DNA of 64,000 nucleotides from Roseibium sp. MMSF_3412. GTDB taxonomy: Bacteria; Pseudomonadota; Alphaproteobacteria; Rhizobiales; Stappiaceae. Every line of letters starts with the position of its first letter. Within the stretch, counting starts at the first letter, position 1. The position numbers and the translations under genes are program-made. The stretch is taken from assembly GCF_030733265.1 (NCBI RefSeq), contig NZ_JASHJI010000003.1, positions 186,001 to 250,000 on the forward strand, given 5' to 3'. The notes under the pieces are model-generated. The model ran no database searches, was not told the DNA's origin, and worked only from the letters and a program-made list of their open reading frames with translations. Shown in pieces: positions 34,388 to 43,686 of the stretch.

Positions 34388-34837
34388 TTGACCCACAAAG
34401 TCCTGTTTGTCTGTCTTGGCAATATTTGCCGTTCACCCCTCGCCGAAGGCATATTTTCCGGGCTGGTCGATGATGCGGACTTGACCGGCGACTTCCAGAT
34501 TGAGTCCGCTGGAACGGGTGCCTGGCATATCGGCAACCCGCCGGATCCACGATCCGTGGACGTTGCCGAAAGACATGGCATCGACATCTCGCATCAGCAG
34601 GCCCGCACCGTGACATTGGAAGATTTCGACCGGTTCGACGTCATCGTGGCGATGGACCGGGACAACCTCGCCAAGCTCACTGCGATGAGCGATGCGCCGC
34701 GTGCCGAGATCCGTTTGTTGTTCAATGCGCCGCCCATGGATGTACCCGATCCGTATTTCGGCGGTCCGGAAGGCTTCGAAGACGTGTTTCAACTGATCCG
34801 GTCCGGCTGCGAGAACATGCTCACGACCCTCCGTTAA
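34388..34837 (+). CDS. Low-molecular-weight protein tyrosine phosphatase
   Basis: A 149-residue LMW-PTP. The phosphate-binding P-loop CLGNICRS is at residues 9-16 (nucleophile Cys9, Arg15) and the general acid Asp is in VPDPYFGGPEGFE. The start used here is TTG at 34388, preceded by GGAGAG and giving the usual N-terminus (HKVLFVCLGNICRS); an in-frame ATG at 34358 would add ten residues and is an alternative. It is divergent from phhB. Partner kinase not seen. Confidence 0.87.
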   Translation: MTHKVLFVCLGNICRSPLAEGIFSGLVDDADLTGDFQIESAGTGAWHIGNPPDPRSVDVAERHGIDISHQQARTVTLEDFDRFDVIVAMDRDNLAKLTAMSDAPRAEIRLLFNAPPMDVPDPYFGGPEGFEDVFQLIRSGCENMLTTLR

Positions 34838-34941
34838 GCCGGCTGAGAGGCCCCTCCAAATGCATTTGAAGCTTTGATTTCATAAATCCGTCTTACAGCC
34901 TGCGGTATTGGTAACGTTCCCGACCTCGAAGCTGGATCGCA

Positions 34942-35232
34942 ATGAAATTCCTCTGGTGGTCCCTGGCCGCCCTGCTCCTGTTGCTCGGCCTGGCAACGGT
35001 ATGGCTGCCCATACCGACCGGAGTGCCTTTGCTTGCGCTCGGACTGATCGTGATTGTCGGGACGAGCAGAAGCGCTGCCCGGCTGCTGCGCAAACGCCGC
35101 CGGGCAACGCCTCCCTTGAACACCGCGATCACCTGGGTCGAGAACCGGTCCCCGCTGCATTTTGCTCGAATTCTGAAGCGAACCCGGCCAAGGAAGAAAC
35201 GAATTCAAGGCGATTCGGAGCATTTGACCTGA
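34942..35232 (+). CDS. Small membrane protein of unknown function
   Basis: A 96-residue protein with two N-terminal hydrophobic segments (WSLAALLLLLGLATVWLPI and VPLLALGLIVIVG, residues about 5-50) and a strongly basic C-terminal half (RLLRKRRRA, RTRPRKKR). PIPTGVPLLALGL suggests a PGPGW-like two-span topology with a positively charged cytosolic tail. No known domain recognised. ATG at 34942; weak ribosome-binding site. Confidence 0.6.
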   Translation: MKFLWWSLAALLLLLGLATVWLPIPTGVPLLALGLIVIVGTSRSAARLLRKRRRATPPLNTAITWVENRSPLHFARILKRTRPRKKRIQGDSEHLT

Positions 35233-35256
35233 TCGGCCGCAAGCCACCTGACCCGA

Positions 35257-36114
35257 TCAATGCTCGGAAAACCTGCGCAGCCCCCCCTGAAGGAGACGTT
35301 TGGCACGTAGCGCGACTCGGCGGAGGAAACGATGCAGACGCCTGCCCTTCACCGTGAACCATTCGTCCAGCTTCCGGTCCGTGACGAGCGGCGGCACCCT
35401 CTGGTAGAGAAGGTGATAGACGGCGAGAATGAGCAGCAGCGTAACGCCCCAGGAAATCAGCGTGTCGGAAAAGAAATGCCCCCCGAAAGCAACCCTGTTG
35501 GCCGACAGGATCACGCAAAGCGGCAGCACGAAACAGAGCGTCGCCTTGCGCCAGCTTGCCGGGACGAGAAACGCAATGGACGTGAGCCAGATCGCGGCAG
35601 ACGCTTCGCCCGACACGAAGGAACAGTTGCGGTCGCAATGGTCGGATATCACCCAGACCGGCTGATGCGGCAGGTCGCCGCCGAATTCCTCGACATAACG
35701 TGGCCGCGGACGGCCCCAATTGTCTTTCAGGATGGTGTTGACGAGGACGCCGGGGCCCATGATGAGCGTGGTCAGGAGAAACAGCGGTTGTCGAAGCGGC
35801 AGGATCGGTGGTCGCCCGGGTGCGGCCAGCTTCAGCAGAAGGACGGCAACGCAACTGATTGCGATGACACGGACCAGAAACGGGCCCAGATGCCGCACAT
35901 CCCTCAAAAAGGGTTCATTTTGTGCCCAGAAGCCTGCCGTTTCGGAATAGAACAGGCCGCTTGCGAAAAAATCGACACGTGGGAAGAGAAGGAAAAACGC
36001 GGAAACCGCGACGATATAGATCGACACGCACACCATCGGGTGAGCCCTACACCAGTCGGCTGACTTGCGAAGCGCAGACTTGGGATTATTCTGATGTGGT
36101 TGGGTTTGCGTCAT
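35257..36114 (-). CDS. PAP2 family membrane phosphatase
   Basis: A 285-residue PAP2 (type 2 phosphatidic acid phosphatase) membrane protein. The three catalytic motifs are visible: KDNWGRPRPR, CSFVSGEAS (the PSGH region, with Glu in place of His) and ANRVAFGGHFFSD with the catalytic His and Asp. Five or six spans. FPRVDFFASGLFYSE at the N-terminal part is typical of LpxE/PgpB-like lipid phosphatases. Candidate substrates are lipid A or undecaprenyl phosphates; this cannot be decided here. Confidence 0.82.
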   Translation of the reverse strand: MTQTQPHQNNPKSALRKSADWCRAHPMVCVSIYIVAVSAFFLLFPRVDFFASGLFYSETAGFWAQNEPFLRDVRHLGPFLVRVIAISCVAVLLLKLAAPGRPPILPLRQPLFLLTTLIMGPGVLVNTILKDNWGRPRPRYVEEFGGDLPHQPVWVISDHCDRNCSFVSGEASAAIWLTSIAFLVPASWRKATLCFVLPLCVILSANRVAFGGHFFSDTLISWGVTLLLILAVYHLLYQRVPPLVTDRKLDEWFTVKGRRLHRFLRRVALRAKRLLQGGLRRFSEH

Positions 36115-36254
36115 TAACGATTTTCGGACCAGTTCGGGAACTCATGATCAAGGTCATGCCATTGCAGCCTGTTTTACGAGGGTATCACCTATCGCATCCG
36201 CCGATGCCATCCAACCCCCGAAAACCGGCAACCGTTCAAGCGGAGTAACACAAG

Positions 36255-36917
36255 GTGTCCGAAAGCCGCCAGACCAGTCAGCATGCAAGTTCCGGCAGTG
36301 ACCCTCAGTCGGCGCAGAAGCGGCCAGTGGTCGAGTTCTGGTATGAGTTCGCATCCACATACAGCTACTTGTCCGCCATGCGTATCGAAACCCTGGCGAG
36401 CGACTTCAACATCCGCATTGCCTGGCGCCCATTCCTGCTCGGACCCATCTTCAAGAAACAGGGCTGGGACACGTCTCCGTTCAACCTTCATCCTGCAAAG
36501 GGCCGCTACATGTGGCAGGATATGGAGCGGCAATGCGAGAGATACGGTCTGCCCTTCACCATGCCCGCACCGTTTCCCCAGCACAGCCTGCTGGCGGCGC
36601 GCATAGCCCATGGTGGCCGTCAGCAATCCTGGATCGGAGCGTTTTCGCGTGCGGTCTATGTCGCTGAATTCGGCCAGGGCCTGGATATCTCCGATGAAGC
36701 CCTGATGGCCGGCCTGTTGCTGGAAGCAGGAGCGCCCGTCACGCAGGCACTCAATGATGCAGGCAATTCCGAAACCAAGATCGGCCTGCGCGCGGCCGTA
36801 TCGGAAGCTGAAGAACGCGGTATTTTCGGTGCGCCAAGCTTCGTTCTGGAAAACGGCGAACTCTACTGGGGCGACGATCGTTTGGAACAGGCACTGGAGA
36901 CGGCCGCAAGCGGATAG
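36255..36917 (+). CDS. 2-hydroxychromene-2-carboxylate isomerase family (DsbA-like) protein
   Basis: A 220-residue DsbA-superfamily protein of the HCCA isomerase type: VEFWYEFASTYSYLSAMR (with Ser in the active-site region where DsbA has CxxC), WRPFLLGPIFKKQGWDTSPFN, and the C-terminal GAPSFVLENGELYWGDDRLEQALE. HCCA isomerases are glutathione-dependent and appear in aromatic degradation, but many relatives have other roles and no catabolic neighbours exist here. Starts at GTG 36255 with CGGAG upstream. Confidence 0.84.
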   Translation: MSESRQTSQHASSGSDPQSAQKRPVVEFWYEFASTYSYLSAMRIETLASDFNIRIAWRPFLLGPIFKKQGWDTSPFNLHPAKGRYMWQDMERQCERYGLPFTMPAPFPQHSLLAARIAHGGRQQSWIGAFSRAVYVAEFGQGLDISDEALMAGLLLEAGAPVTQALNDAGNSETKIGLRAAVSEAEERGIFGAPSFVLENGELYWGDDRLEQALETAASG

Positions 36918-36953
36918 GTCGGCAACAACCCGGACCCGGGACATCCGGCAGCA

Positions 36954-38123
36954 TTACGAGACCGCTTCGGACCCGTCAGGCGGCACCCGTGCGCGCTCAA
37001 GCGCTGCGAACAGATCGGCGGGCGACAACGGTTTTGCGATGACGTCTTCAAAACCGGCCGCGTGCAATTGGGCCTCGCCAACCGCCTCCAGCGCAGCAGT
37101 CACGGCAATGAGCGGCAATTCGAAATAGGTCGGATCCGCCTTGATTTCACGGGCGGTTTCAACGCCGCTTTTGCCGGGCATGTTGAGATCAAGAAGAACC
37201 GCGTCGTATGCATGCCGGGGAAGGGCCTCCAGCGCTTCATCGCCCGAGTGGACCACATCGAAGGAATAGCCGAACGATTCCATCAGAGCGGACATGAGCC
37301 GGCAATTCGTTTCGTTGTCGTCAACGATGAGGACATGCGCCGCGGCGGCGGCAGCATTGGTCTTTTCTGCCCGGGGGATGTTTTCAAGAACGGGCTGACG
37401 CTCTGAGGAAATGCCCCTTTGCGCGGGAACGCGCAGTTCAAACCTGCTTCCTCCCGCCTCGGGCCGCACAAGGCGCAGTTGTCCTCCCAGCTTTCGGGAT
37501 TGGCAGGCCGCACCCCAAAGCCCCAGGCCAGAGCCTTCCGTGGTTTCAAGCCCGCGTTTTCCGCGTGAAAACGGACGGAACAGCCTGGTTTCCTCTTCCG
37601 GATCGATCCCGGGCCCCGTGTCCGTTATCGAAACGCCGACAAAGTCGGGTTCTTCACCTGTATGGTCTGCGGCAGGCGGTGTGCTTTTCGACACCCCGAC
37701 ATCAACCGAACCCAGATCGGTGTATTTCACGGCGTTGTCCAGGAGAGTGGTCACGATCCTGCGCAACTCGGCGGCTTGAGATGTCACCAGATCACACGCA
37801 TCCGGCTCAATGTGAAGCCGGAAGACCAGGCCTTTTTCATCTGCTGCAACCTGAAACAACTCCGCGCAATCTCGCATGATGTCAGCGACATTCTGCTGCG
37901 AAGGCGCCGGTTCCTCGCCGGACCTGACCGCCTCGACAAGCTCGCCGGTCATGTCCGTCAATGCATCGATGGATCGAATCAGGATCGAGAGCTTCTCGAA
38001 CTGGTCCTCGTCCAGCGGCTTGCTGCCGATCAATTCGGCTGTCAACCGCATCGCGGCAAGCGGTGTTCTGAGGTCATGTGCCAGCAAAGCCAGCTTGACA
38101 GCTTCGTCGTCACGGTCCGGCAT
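36954..38123 (-). CDS. Hybrid histidine kinase with a receiver domain and no sensor domain
   Basis: A 389-residue soluble protein. Histidine kinase core: H-box ALLAHDLRTPLAAMR with the phosphoacceptor His16 only 15 residues from the start, N-box RIVTTLLDNAVKY, G1 DTGPGID, G2 TEGSGLGL. A C-terminal receiver follows: VLIVDDNETNCRLM, phosphoacceptor Asp in DAVLLDLNMPG, IAVTAA and IAKPLSP. No membrane span or PAS/GAF domain precedes the kinase. It may be a cytosolic phosphorelay kinase, or its sensor is a separate protein. Partner regulator not seen. Confidence 0.87.
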   Translation of the reverse strand: MPDRDDEAVKLALLAHDLRTPLAAMRLTAELIGSKPLDEDQFEKLSILIRSIDALTDMTGELVEAVRSGEEPAPSQQNVADIMRDCAELFQVAADEKGLVFRLHIEPDACDLVTSQAAELRRIVTTLLDNAVKYTDLGSVDVGVSKSTPPAADHTGEEPDFVGVSITDTGPGIDPEEETRLFRPFSRGKRGLETTEGSGLGLWGAACQSRKLGGQLRLVRPEAGGSRFELRVPAQRGISSERQPVLENIPRAEKTNAAAAAAHVLIVDDNETNCRLMSALMESFGYSFDVVHSGDEALEALPRHAYDAVLLDLNMPGKSGVETAREIKADPTYFELPLIAVTAALEAVGEAQLHAAGFEDVIAKPLSPADLFAALERARVPPDGSEAVS

Positions 38124-38318
38124 CAGGCCCGGTTCCTTCTGCGCGCAGGCACAATCGCATCACCCTGGCTACAGCGTTCAATTGGAACGGCAAAGCCCGG
38201 AGTCTTTCGTCAGCTTCATTTTGAAGGCTGGCGGCGCGCGATCCAATCCCCTAAAAGCAATTCCCAACCGCAAAATTCTACCTGCCCCTCCCTGCCCTCA
38301 AGGCCTTGCTGAAACCGG

Positions 38319-39290
38319 ATGCTTGCACAGACCTTCCTGATCGTCGCCCCAGTCTTCATCCTGATCGGAATCGGCTATTGCCTCGCCCGTTTTCGTATCC
38401 TGAAGCAATCCATCGGCGAAGCGCTCGGCGACTTTGTCTTCATTGTCGCTGTTCCTGTGCTGATCTTTCGCTCCCTGATCAATGCGGACCTGTCCGGAGG
38501 ATTTCCGCTCACGCTCTGGGGCAGCTACTTCTTGGGTGTCGCGGTTGCATGGATGCTCGGCACGCTGGTCATTCGAAAGATTTTTGGCCGTGAGGCCCGT
38601 GCAGGCGCGATAGGGGCCATATCGGCCTCCTATTCCAATGTTGTGCTTGTCGGCATGCCGCTTATCGCCGCTGTCTACGGCAATGGCGGGCTCGTGCCGC
38701 TGCTGCTGATCATTTCCGTTCACCTTGCCACCATGACCGTTGTAACGGCCATCGCCATGGAGCGAACGGCCGCGATTGACAACGGCACCGAAATGCCGCC
38801 GGTCGGCAAACTCGCCCTCGAGGCAGGCCGGAAGGTCTGCGTCAATCCGCTGATCATCACCGTGGTTTTCGCACTGATATGGCGTCAGACCGGCCTGGAG
38901 ATACCGGAAATCGGCGACGACGTCCTGCGCCGTATCGCGGCGACAGCTCTTCCGTTGGCCCTGCTCTCTCTCGGCATGAGCCTCGTTCAGTATGGCCTGC
39001 GTGGGAATATCCTGCCCGGATTTCTGCTTGGTGCGATCAAGGTCTTCATCATGCCCGCAGTGGTGTTTCTGGCGGCCGCATTCCTGTTTCAGCTGCCCCC
39101 GCTCTGGACGGCTGCCGCAACCCTGACCGCCGGCTGTCCGACAGGTGTCAACGCATTTATTTTCGCCAACCGTTACGGCACCGGACATGCCATGTCGGCA
39201 AATGCCATCACGCTGACCACCCTGGTCGCCATCGGGACCATAAGCCTGTGGACGTCCTTTCTGGCGTACTGGTTCGACGGCGCGTTCTGA
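38319..39290 (+). CDS. AEC family transporter (auxin efflux carrier type)
   Basis: A 323-residue membrane protein of the AEC family with about ten spans: FLIVAPVFILIGIGYCLARFRIL, SASYSNVVLVGMPLIAAVYG and GCPTGVNAFIFANRYG with central conserved residues. Members export organic anions such as malonate or malate. Gene start is ATG 38319. It is alone, divergent from the hybrid kinase, so the substrate is not indicated by neighbours. Confidence 0.86.
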   Translation: MLAQTFLIVAPVFILIGIGYCLARFRILKQSIGEALGDFVFIVAVPVLIFRSLINADLSGGFPLTLWGSYFLGVAVAWMLGTLVIRKIFGREARAGAIGAISASYSNVVLVGMPLIAAVYGNGGLVPLLLIISVHLATMTVVTAIAMERTAAIDNGTEMPPVGKLALEAGRKVCVNPLIITVVFALIWRQTGLEIPEIGDDVLRRIAATALPLALLSLGMSLVQYGLRGNILPGFLLGAIKVFIMPAVVFLAAAFLFQLPPLWTAAATLTAGCPTGVNAFIFANRYGTGHAMSANAITLTTLVAIGTISLWTSFLAYWFDGAF

Positions 39291-39299
39291 CGGCCCTGA

Positions 39300-40184
39300 C
39301 TAAAGGCCGATGCGCCGCCGCAGTTCCGTGAGCGTAAGCCCGCTTTCGCGCAAGGACCTGAGACTCGTGTCATCGTTGGATTTCGAAAGCTTGCGCGCGT
39401 CCGGACCGAGAATGAGCCGATGGTGCCGGTAACGGGGCTGCGGCAGACCGAGCAGTTCCTGCAGAACGCGATGAACGCTGGTTGCGTGGTAGAGGTCCTG
39501 TCCGCGCAACACGTCCGTAATGCCCTGGCGCGCATCGTCAACAACAACCGCCAGATGATAGCTGGTCGGCGTGTCCTTGCGCGCCACCACCACATCCCCC
39601 CAGTTGGCAGCCTCGGCTGCAACCGCTTCGGGGGGATCAAACAGTGCCTTTCCCTCGGACCCGGCTTCCTGCCAGGTGAGATCCGCTCCGACCCGCGCCA
39701 GCGCCTTGCCCATGTCAAGACGCAGTGTAAAGGGCGCGTCGCTGTCCATGCGGTCACTGAGTTCCGCTTCGCAAAGCACCGCACGGTCACCCGGATAGAG
39801 CGGCGCGCCGTCAGGATCACGCGGCCAGCTTTTCCCGCTTTCCTCGGTTGCCTGTACGAAACGCCTGATATCTGCCCTGGACAGATAGGCCGGATAGATC
39901 AGGCCCATGTCCTGCAGCCGTTCCAGCGCCGCCCGGTAATCGGGAAAGTGGTTGGATTGCCGCAGGACAGGTTCGTCAAGGGGCAGACCCAGCCACTCCA
40001 GGTCCTCGAACATGTCGGCTTCGAGCGCCGCTGTGCACCGTGCCTGGTCAATATCCTCGACACGCACCAGGAACCGCCCGTCCAGTGCCACCGCAGCACG
40101 CGCGTTCAGCAGGGCGGAAAGCGCGTGGCCAATATGCAGGTGTCCATTCGGAGACGGGGCGAAACGGAAGACAGGCTTGCTCAT
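39300..40184 (-). CDS. gluQ: Glutamyl-Q tRNA(Asp) synthetase GluQ
   Basis: Attaches glutamate to the queuosine base of tRNA(Asp), so it acts downstream of the queCDEF pathway in this window. The 294-residue protein is a truncated GluRS catalytic domain: FAPSPNGHLHIGHALS (HIGH), VRVEDIDQAR, and KLSKSND (KMSKS equivalent), with no anticodon-binding domain, as in E. coli YadB. The cysteine pair that binds zinc in the E. coli enzyme is absent (IYPAYLSRADI). ATG 40184. The AlkA-like gene is divergent 98 bases away. Confidence 0.93.
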   Translation of the reverse strand: MSKPVFRFAPSPNGHLHIGHALSALLNARAAVALDGRFLVRVEDIDQARCTAALEADMFEDLEWLGLPLDEPVLRQSNHFPDYRAALERLQDMGLIYPAYLSRADIRRFVQATEESGKSWPRDPDGAPLYPGDRAVLCEAELSDRMDSDAPFTLRLDMGKALARVGADLTWQEAGSEGKALFDPPEAVAAEAANWGDVVVARKDTPTSYHLAVVVDDARQGITDVLRGQDLYHATSVHRVLQELLGLPQPRYRHHRLILGPDARKLSKSNDDTSLRSLRESGLTLTELRRRIGL

Positions 40185-40282
40185 GAAGGCGGCTGGAACG
40201 GGTTGACGCGGACGCGGACATGAATCATGACCGCTGGTATAACTACCATCCCCGAAACGCCGTGCAAGGCAAGACCAGCGAT

Positions 40283-40924
40283 ATGACACCGATTGAGACC
40301 GACGCGGACGTCGAGGCGGGATTGACGGCCCTGATCGAGGCAAACCCGGAATTGGCCGCGATCGCAACGGCAACGGGCGCCTTGCCGCTTCGCCGCCGCT
40401 CTGCCGATTTTGCAGGGCTCACGCAGATCGTCACCGCGCAACAGGTCTCCGTTGCGAGCGCGGCTGCGATCTTTGAACGTGTGCGCACGCTTTTGTCGCC
40501 TCTGACGCCGGAAACGCTGGCTGCTTTCTCGGACGAAGACCTCGCCGCGGCCGGTCTTTCCCGGCCGAAAATACGGACCCTCCGCGCGGTTGCCGCCGCT
40601 TGTGAAAGCGGCCTGGATCTTGCCGGACTGGCGGAGAAACCGGCCGATGAGGCACACGCGGCCCTGTGCAGGATCAAGGGCATTGGGCGCTGGAGCGCGG
40701 ACATCTTTCTGCTCTTTTGTGCCGGGCATCCGGACATTTTTCCCAGCGGCGACCTGGCGCTTCAGATTGCCGTTCAGGATGCGCTGGACCTTGACGAGAG
40801 ACCGACACAGCGCGACCTCGACGGGATCGCGCACAATTGGGCACCCCATCGCGCCGTTGCGGCGCGCCTGTTCTGGGCCTGGTACCGCGTGATGAAAGAC
40901 GGCCGCGAGACCTTACCTGTCTGA
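40283..40924 (+). CDS. AlkA-type DNA-3-methyladenine glycosylase (HhH-GPD)
   Basis: A 213-residue base excision repair glycosylase. The helix-hairpin-helix GPD segment reads IKGIGRWSADIFLLF and is followed by HPDIFPSGDLALQIAVQ, with Asp in PSGDL as the likely catalytic residue. No N-terminal AlkA domain or Fe-S motif is present, so it is the short AlkA type. ATG 40283 gives MTPIETDADVEAGLTAL; an ATG at 40220 would add 21 residues of low quality. It overlaps the convergent hydrolase gene by 12 bases at its 3' end. Confidence 0.83.
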   Translation: MTPIETDADVEAGLTALIEANPELAAIATATGALPLRRRSADFAGLTQIVTAQQVSVASAAAIFERVRTLLSPLTPETLAAFSDEDLAAAGLSRPKIRTLRAVAAACESGLDLAGLAEKPADEAHAALCRIKGIGRWSADIFLLFCAGHPDIFPSGDLALQIAVQDALDLDERPTQRDLDGIAHNWAPHRAVAARLFWAWYRVMKDGRETLPV

Positions 40925-41704
40925 ATCCGTGGCGCCGTGCAGTGCGGCCTCGATGGACCGAAGCAGAAGCGCGATATCCTGAGGGCGCGACAGCCTGTGG
41001 TCTCCGTCAGGGACAAGCGAATAGGTCACATCGTCCCGGGGCAGAGCCTCGACCAGCCTTTGCGCATGGCTTGCCGGCACGTCCGGATCCTTCGCGCCCT
41101 GCAGGATCGTGACCGGCGCGCCGAGATGCAAATCCCGCCCGAAAAGCAGGTGGTTCCGGCCATCTTCAATCAGTCTGCGCGTGATGACGTAAGGATCGTC
41201 GCTGTAGTCGGACGGCTGTGCCCAGTAGCCCTGTTCGATGATGGCCGAGCGGATGTCATCGTTGAACCGCTGTTTCCACATCAGTTCCTCGGTGAAATCG
41301 ACGGCAGGTGCGATCAGCACAAGCCCCTTGATCTGGCCGACCCCTTTCCGGCTTAACGCCAACAGCAGCGCAATCCACCCGCCCATGGACGATCCGACCA
41401 GAAGCGCACCCCCGGCGCAGAACCTGTCAAAGACCGCCTCGGCCTCCTCCAGCCAGTCGGAGACGCATGCATCTTCGAAGCGTCCGTCAGAGCGACCATG
41501 GCCGGAATAATCGAACCGCACGATCGCCTGGCCGGCGCGTCTGCCGAAATCGGCGACCGCCTCGGCCTTTGTGCCGGTCATGTCGGATTTGAACCCGGAC
41601 AGCCACAGAACCGCAGGCGCCCTGCCCTCCGTGATCTCGACCGCGATCTGGCGTTCCTTCTCGCCTTTTCCGACCTGAATGAATTGCGGTTCCTGTCCAC
41701 CCAT
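40913..41704 (-). CDS. Alpha/beta hydrolase family protein
   Basis: A 263-residue alpha/beta hydrolase. LWLSGFKSDMTGTKA is the oxyanion region, VGSSMGGWIALLLAL contains the nucleophile Ser in GSSMG, and VTILQGAKDPDVPASHA and DGDHRLSRPQD hold the Asp and His of the triad. FDYSGHGRSDG is a common strand-turn. No substrate can be named. Convergent with the AlkA-like gene. Confidence 0.86.
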   Translation of the reverse strand: MGGQEPQFIQVGKGEKERQIAVEITEGRAPAVLWLSGFKSDMTGTKAEAVADFGRRAGQAIVRFDYSGHGRSDGRFEDACVSDWLEEAEAVFDRFCAGGALLVGSSMGGWIALLLALSRKGVGQIKGLVLIAPAVDFTEELMWKQRFNDDIRSAIIEQGYWAQPSDYSDDPYVITRRLIEDGRNHLLFGRDLHLGAPVTILQGAKDPDVPASHAQRLVEALPRDDVTYSLVPDGDHRLSRPQDIALLLRSIEAALHGATDSDR

Positions 41705-41787
41705 ATTATGGCTCTCATTCCCTGTGACGCTTCAGCCTGCCCTTTGACACGGCTGAACGGAACTTTAAAGCTCTCCGGAGACAGGAA

Positions 41788-42975
41788 TTGCAACAATTCA
41801 AGCCCGGGACAACCGTCCTGCAAGTGATCCCCGACCTGAATTCGGGCGGTGCGGAACGCACCACCCTCGATGTGGCACGGGCGATCGTCGATGCCGGCGG
41901 CACGGCATTGGTGGTCAGTCAGGGCGGTCAGTTGGTTCCCGAACTGGAAACGGTGGGCGCTGAACATATCGTACTGCCGGTCAAGTCCAAAAACCCGGTG
42001 ACGATGTTCCGGAATGCCGGTGCACTGAAGGATCTGATCACAGCAAGGCAAGTTGATATCGTGCATGCAAGAAGCCGTGCACCTGCATGGTCGGCATTGC
42101 GTGCCGCACGCTCGGCGCGCGTTCCCTTCGTCACCACCTATCACGGTACCTACAAGCAATCGAACGCGCTGAAGTCCTTCTACAATTCGGTGATGGCGCG
42201 CGGTGATGCCGTCATTGCCAACTCCCGCTTCATCGCGGATCTGATTGCAGCACGGCATCCGTTTGCGGAAAAGAGAATTGCCGTGATCCCGCGCGGCTCC
42301 GACCTGAAGGGTCTCGCTCCGGAAAGTGTCAACGCCCTTCGCCAACAGACGCTCAGGGACAGCTGGGGCGTGCCGGCCGGAAAACCGATCGTCCTCAACA
42401 TGGCACGCCTCACCGGATGGAAGGGCCAGAGGGTCGTTATCGAAGCCATGATCCATTTGCGGGACATGGGACACAAGGACCCGGTAGCCATTCTGGCCGG
42501 CGACGCACAGGGCCGGGACAACTACGCCGCTGAGCTGAAAAAGAGGATCGCCGACAACGGGCTGCAGGATCAGGTCCGGCTTGTCGGCCATTGCAGCGAC
42601 GTCCCGGCGGCGCTCGCCCTCGCCGACGTGTCTGTCATCGCCTCTGTCGAACCCGAAGCATTCGGAAGAGCCGCGGTCGAAGCCCAGGCTGCCGGTGTCC
42701 CTGTCATCGTCTCGGACCACGGGGCGGTACCGGAAACCGTGCTGGCGCCGCCCGAAGTCGCGGAAGAAGAGCGCACGGGCTGGCGCGTGGTGCCGGATGA
42801 CGCCATGGCGCTTGCTGTCGCGATCAACGCGGTCCTTGCGCAGGAACCCGAAATGCTGGAAGCGATGCGGGTGCGTGCGCTTGACCATGTCCACCGGAAC
42901 TTTTCGGTCGAAACGATGTGCAGCCGCACCCTTGATGTCTATGTCTCGCTTCTGGGTCAGGCTGCGAGCGGATAG
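41788..42975 (+). CDS. Glycosyltransferase family 4 (GT-B fold)
   Basis: A 395-residue retaining glycosyltransferase: N-domain with VIPDLNSGGAERTTLDVA and HARSRAPAWSALRAAR; C-domain with VLNMARLTGWKGQRVVIEAM, VRLVGHCSDVPAALALADVSVIASVEPEAFGRAAVEAQAAG (the E-x7-E motif) and VSDHGAVPET. It acts in the cytosol, probably on a polysaccharide or lipopolysaccharide precursor. Start is TTG at 41788 with AGGA just upstream. Its 3' end overlaps the convergent thpR gene by 19 bases. No other polysaccharide genes are near. Confidence 0.88.
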   Translation: MQQFKPGTTVLQVIPDLNSGGAERTTLDVARAIVDAGGTALVVSQGGQLVPELETVGAEHIVLPVKSKNPVTMFRNAGALKDLITARQVDIVHARSRAPAWSALRAARSARVPFVTTYHGTYKQSNALKSFYNSVMARGDAVIANSRFIADLIAARHPFAEKRIAVIPRGSDLKGLAPESVNALRQQTLRDSWGVPAGKPIVLNMARLTGWKGQRVVIEAMIHLRDMGHKDPVAILAGDAQGRDNYAAELKKRIADNGLQDQVRLVGHCSDVPAALALADVSVIASVEPEAFGRAAVEAQAAGVPVIVSDHGAVPETVLAPPEVAEEERTGWRVVPDDAMALAVAINAVLAQEPEMLEAMRVRALDHVHRNFSVETMCSRTLDVYVSLLGQAASG

Positions 42976-43493
42976 GCCTCTTCCACAAGGTAAGGGCCGC
43001 CGCCCACGCTCGACTTCGCCGAAAACAGAACAAAACGCCCGGCAACAAAGGACGGCGCCTGAAAGTTGCCCCGCTCGCTCAGCCACTTGGCGACATCTTC
43101 ATTTGTAGACGTCTTGCAGCGGGCGATTGTCACGTGCGGTATGTATTTCCGCCGTTCCGCCGGCAGATGCATGCGCTGAAGGATGCGCTCCTGCTCGGCC
43201 TGAAGCTCGGCAAGCTGCGTCGTCGGCTCGACCCGCGCCCAGACAGCGTGCGGCTTGCCATTGCCGAAAGATCCGAGGCCGTTCAGCCGGATCTCGACCG
43301 GGTCGCGGCGCACGCGATCAAGCGCTGCGACAACCTCGTCGGCGGTGCGATCATCGATATCTCCGATGAAGCGCAGGGTAAGGTGATAGTTTTCCGGGTC
43401 GATCCAGCGAGCGCCCCGGAGGCCTCCCCGGAGCATGGAAAGCATGAGAGCCGTCTCGGACGGAATCTCAAGGCCTGTGAATAGGCGCGGCAT
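42957..43493 (-). CDS. thpR: RNA 2',3'-cyclic phosphodiesterase ThpR
   Basis: A 178-residue 2H phosphoesterase that opens 2',3'-cyclic phosphate ends. The two HxT/S motifs are YHLTLRFIG (His37) and YIPHVTIARC (near residue 124), characteristic of the ThpR/LigT family. ATG 43493 gives MPRLFTGLEIPSE. It overlaps the convergent glycosyltransferase gene end. Confidence 0.92.
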   Translation of the reverse strand: MPRLFTGLEIPSETALMLSMLRGGLRGARWIDPENYHLTLRFIGDIDDRTADEVVAALDRVRRDPVEIRLNGLGSFGNGKPHAVWARVEPTTQLAELQAEQERILQRMHLPAERRKYIPHVTIARCKTSTNEDVAKWLSERGNFQAPSFVAGRFVLFSAKSSVGGGPYLVEEAYPLAA

Positions 43494-43686
43494 GGGGTCT
43501 CCCTCCGCAGTCGCTGTCTGAATCCATGAGGAATCAACTTCATGAAAATCGCAAGACAAAATTCTAAGTTTCTGAAGCTGAATCAGAAATCGGATTGCGC
43601 CTCCCGGCGGGACAGGACAGGACACGTGAAAAACCGGAGCACACGCGGAAAGTGATTCTCTTTCTGAACGGATGCGCGCGAATTTT

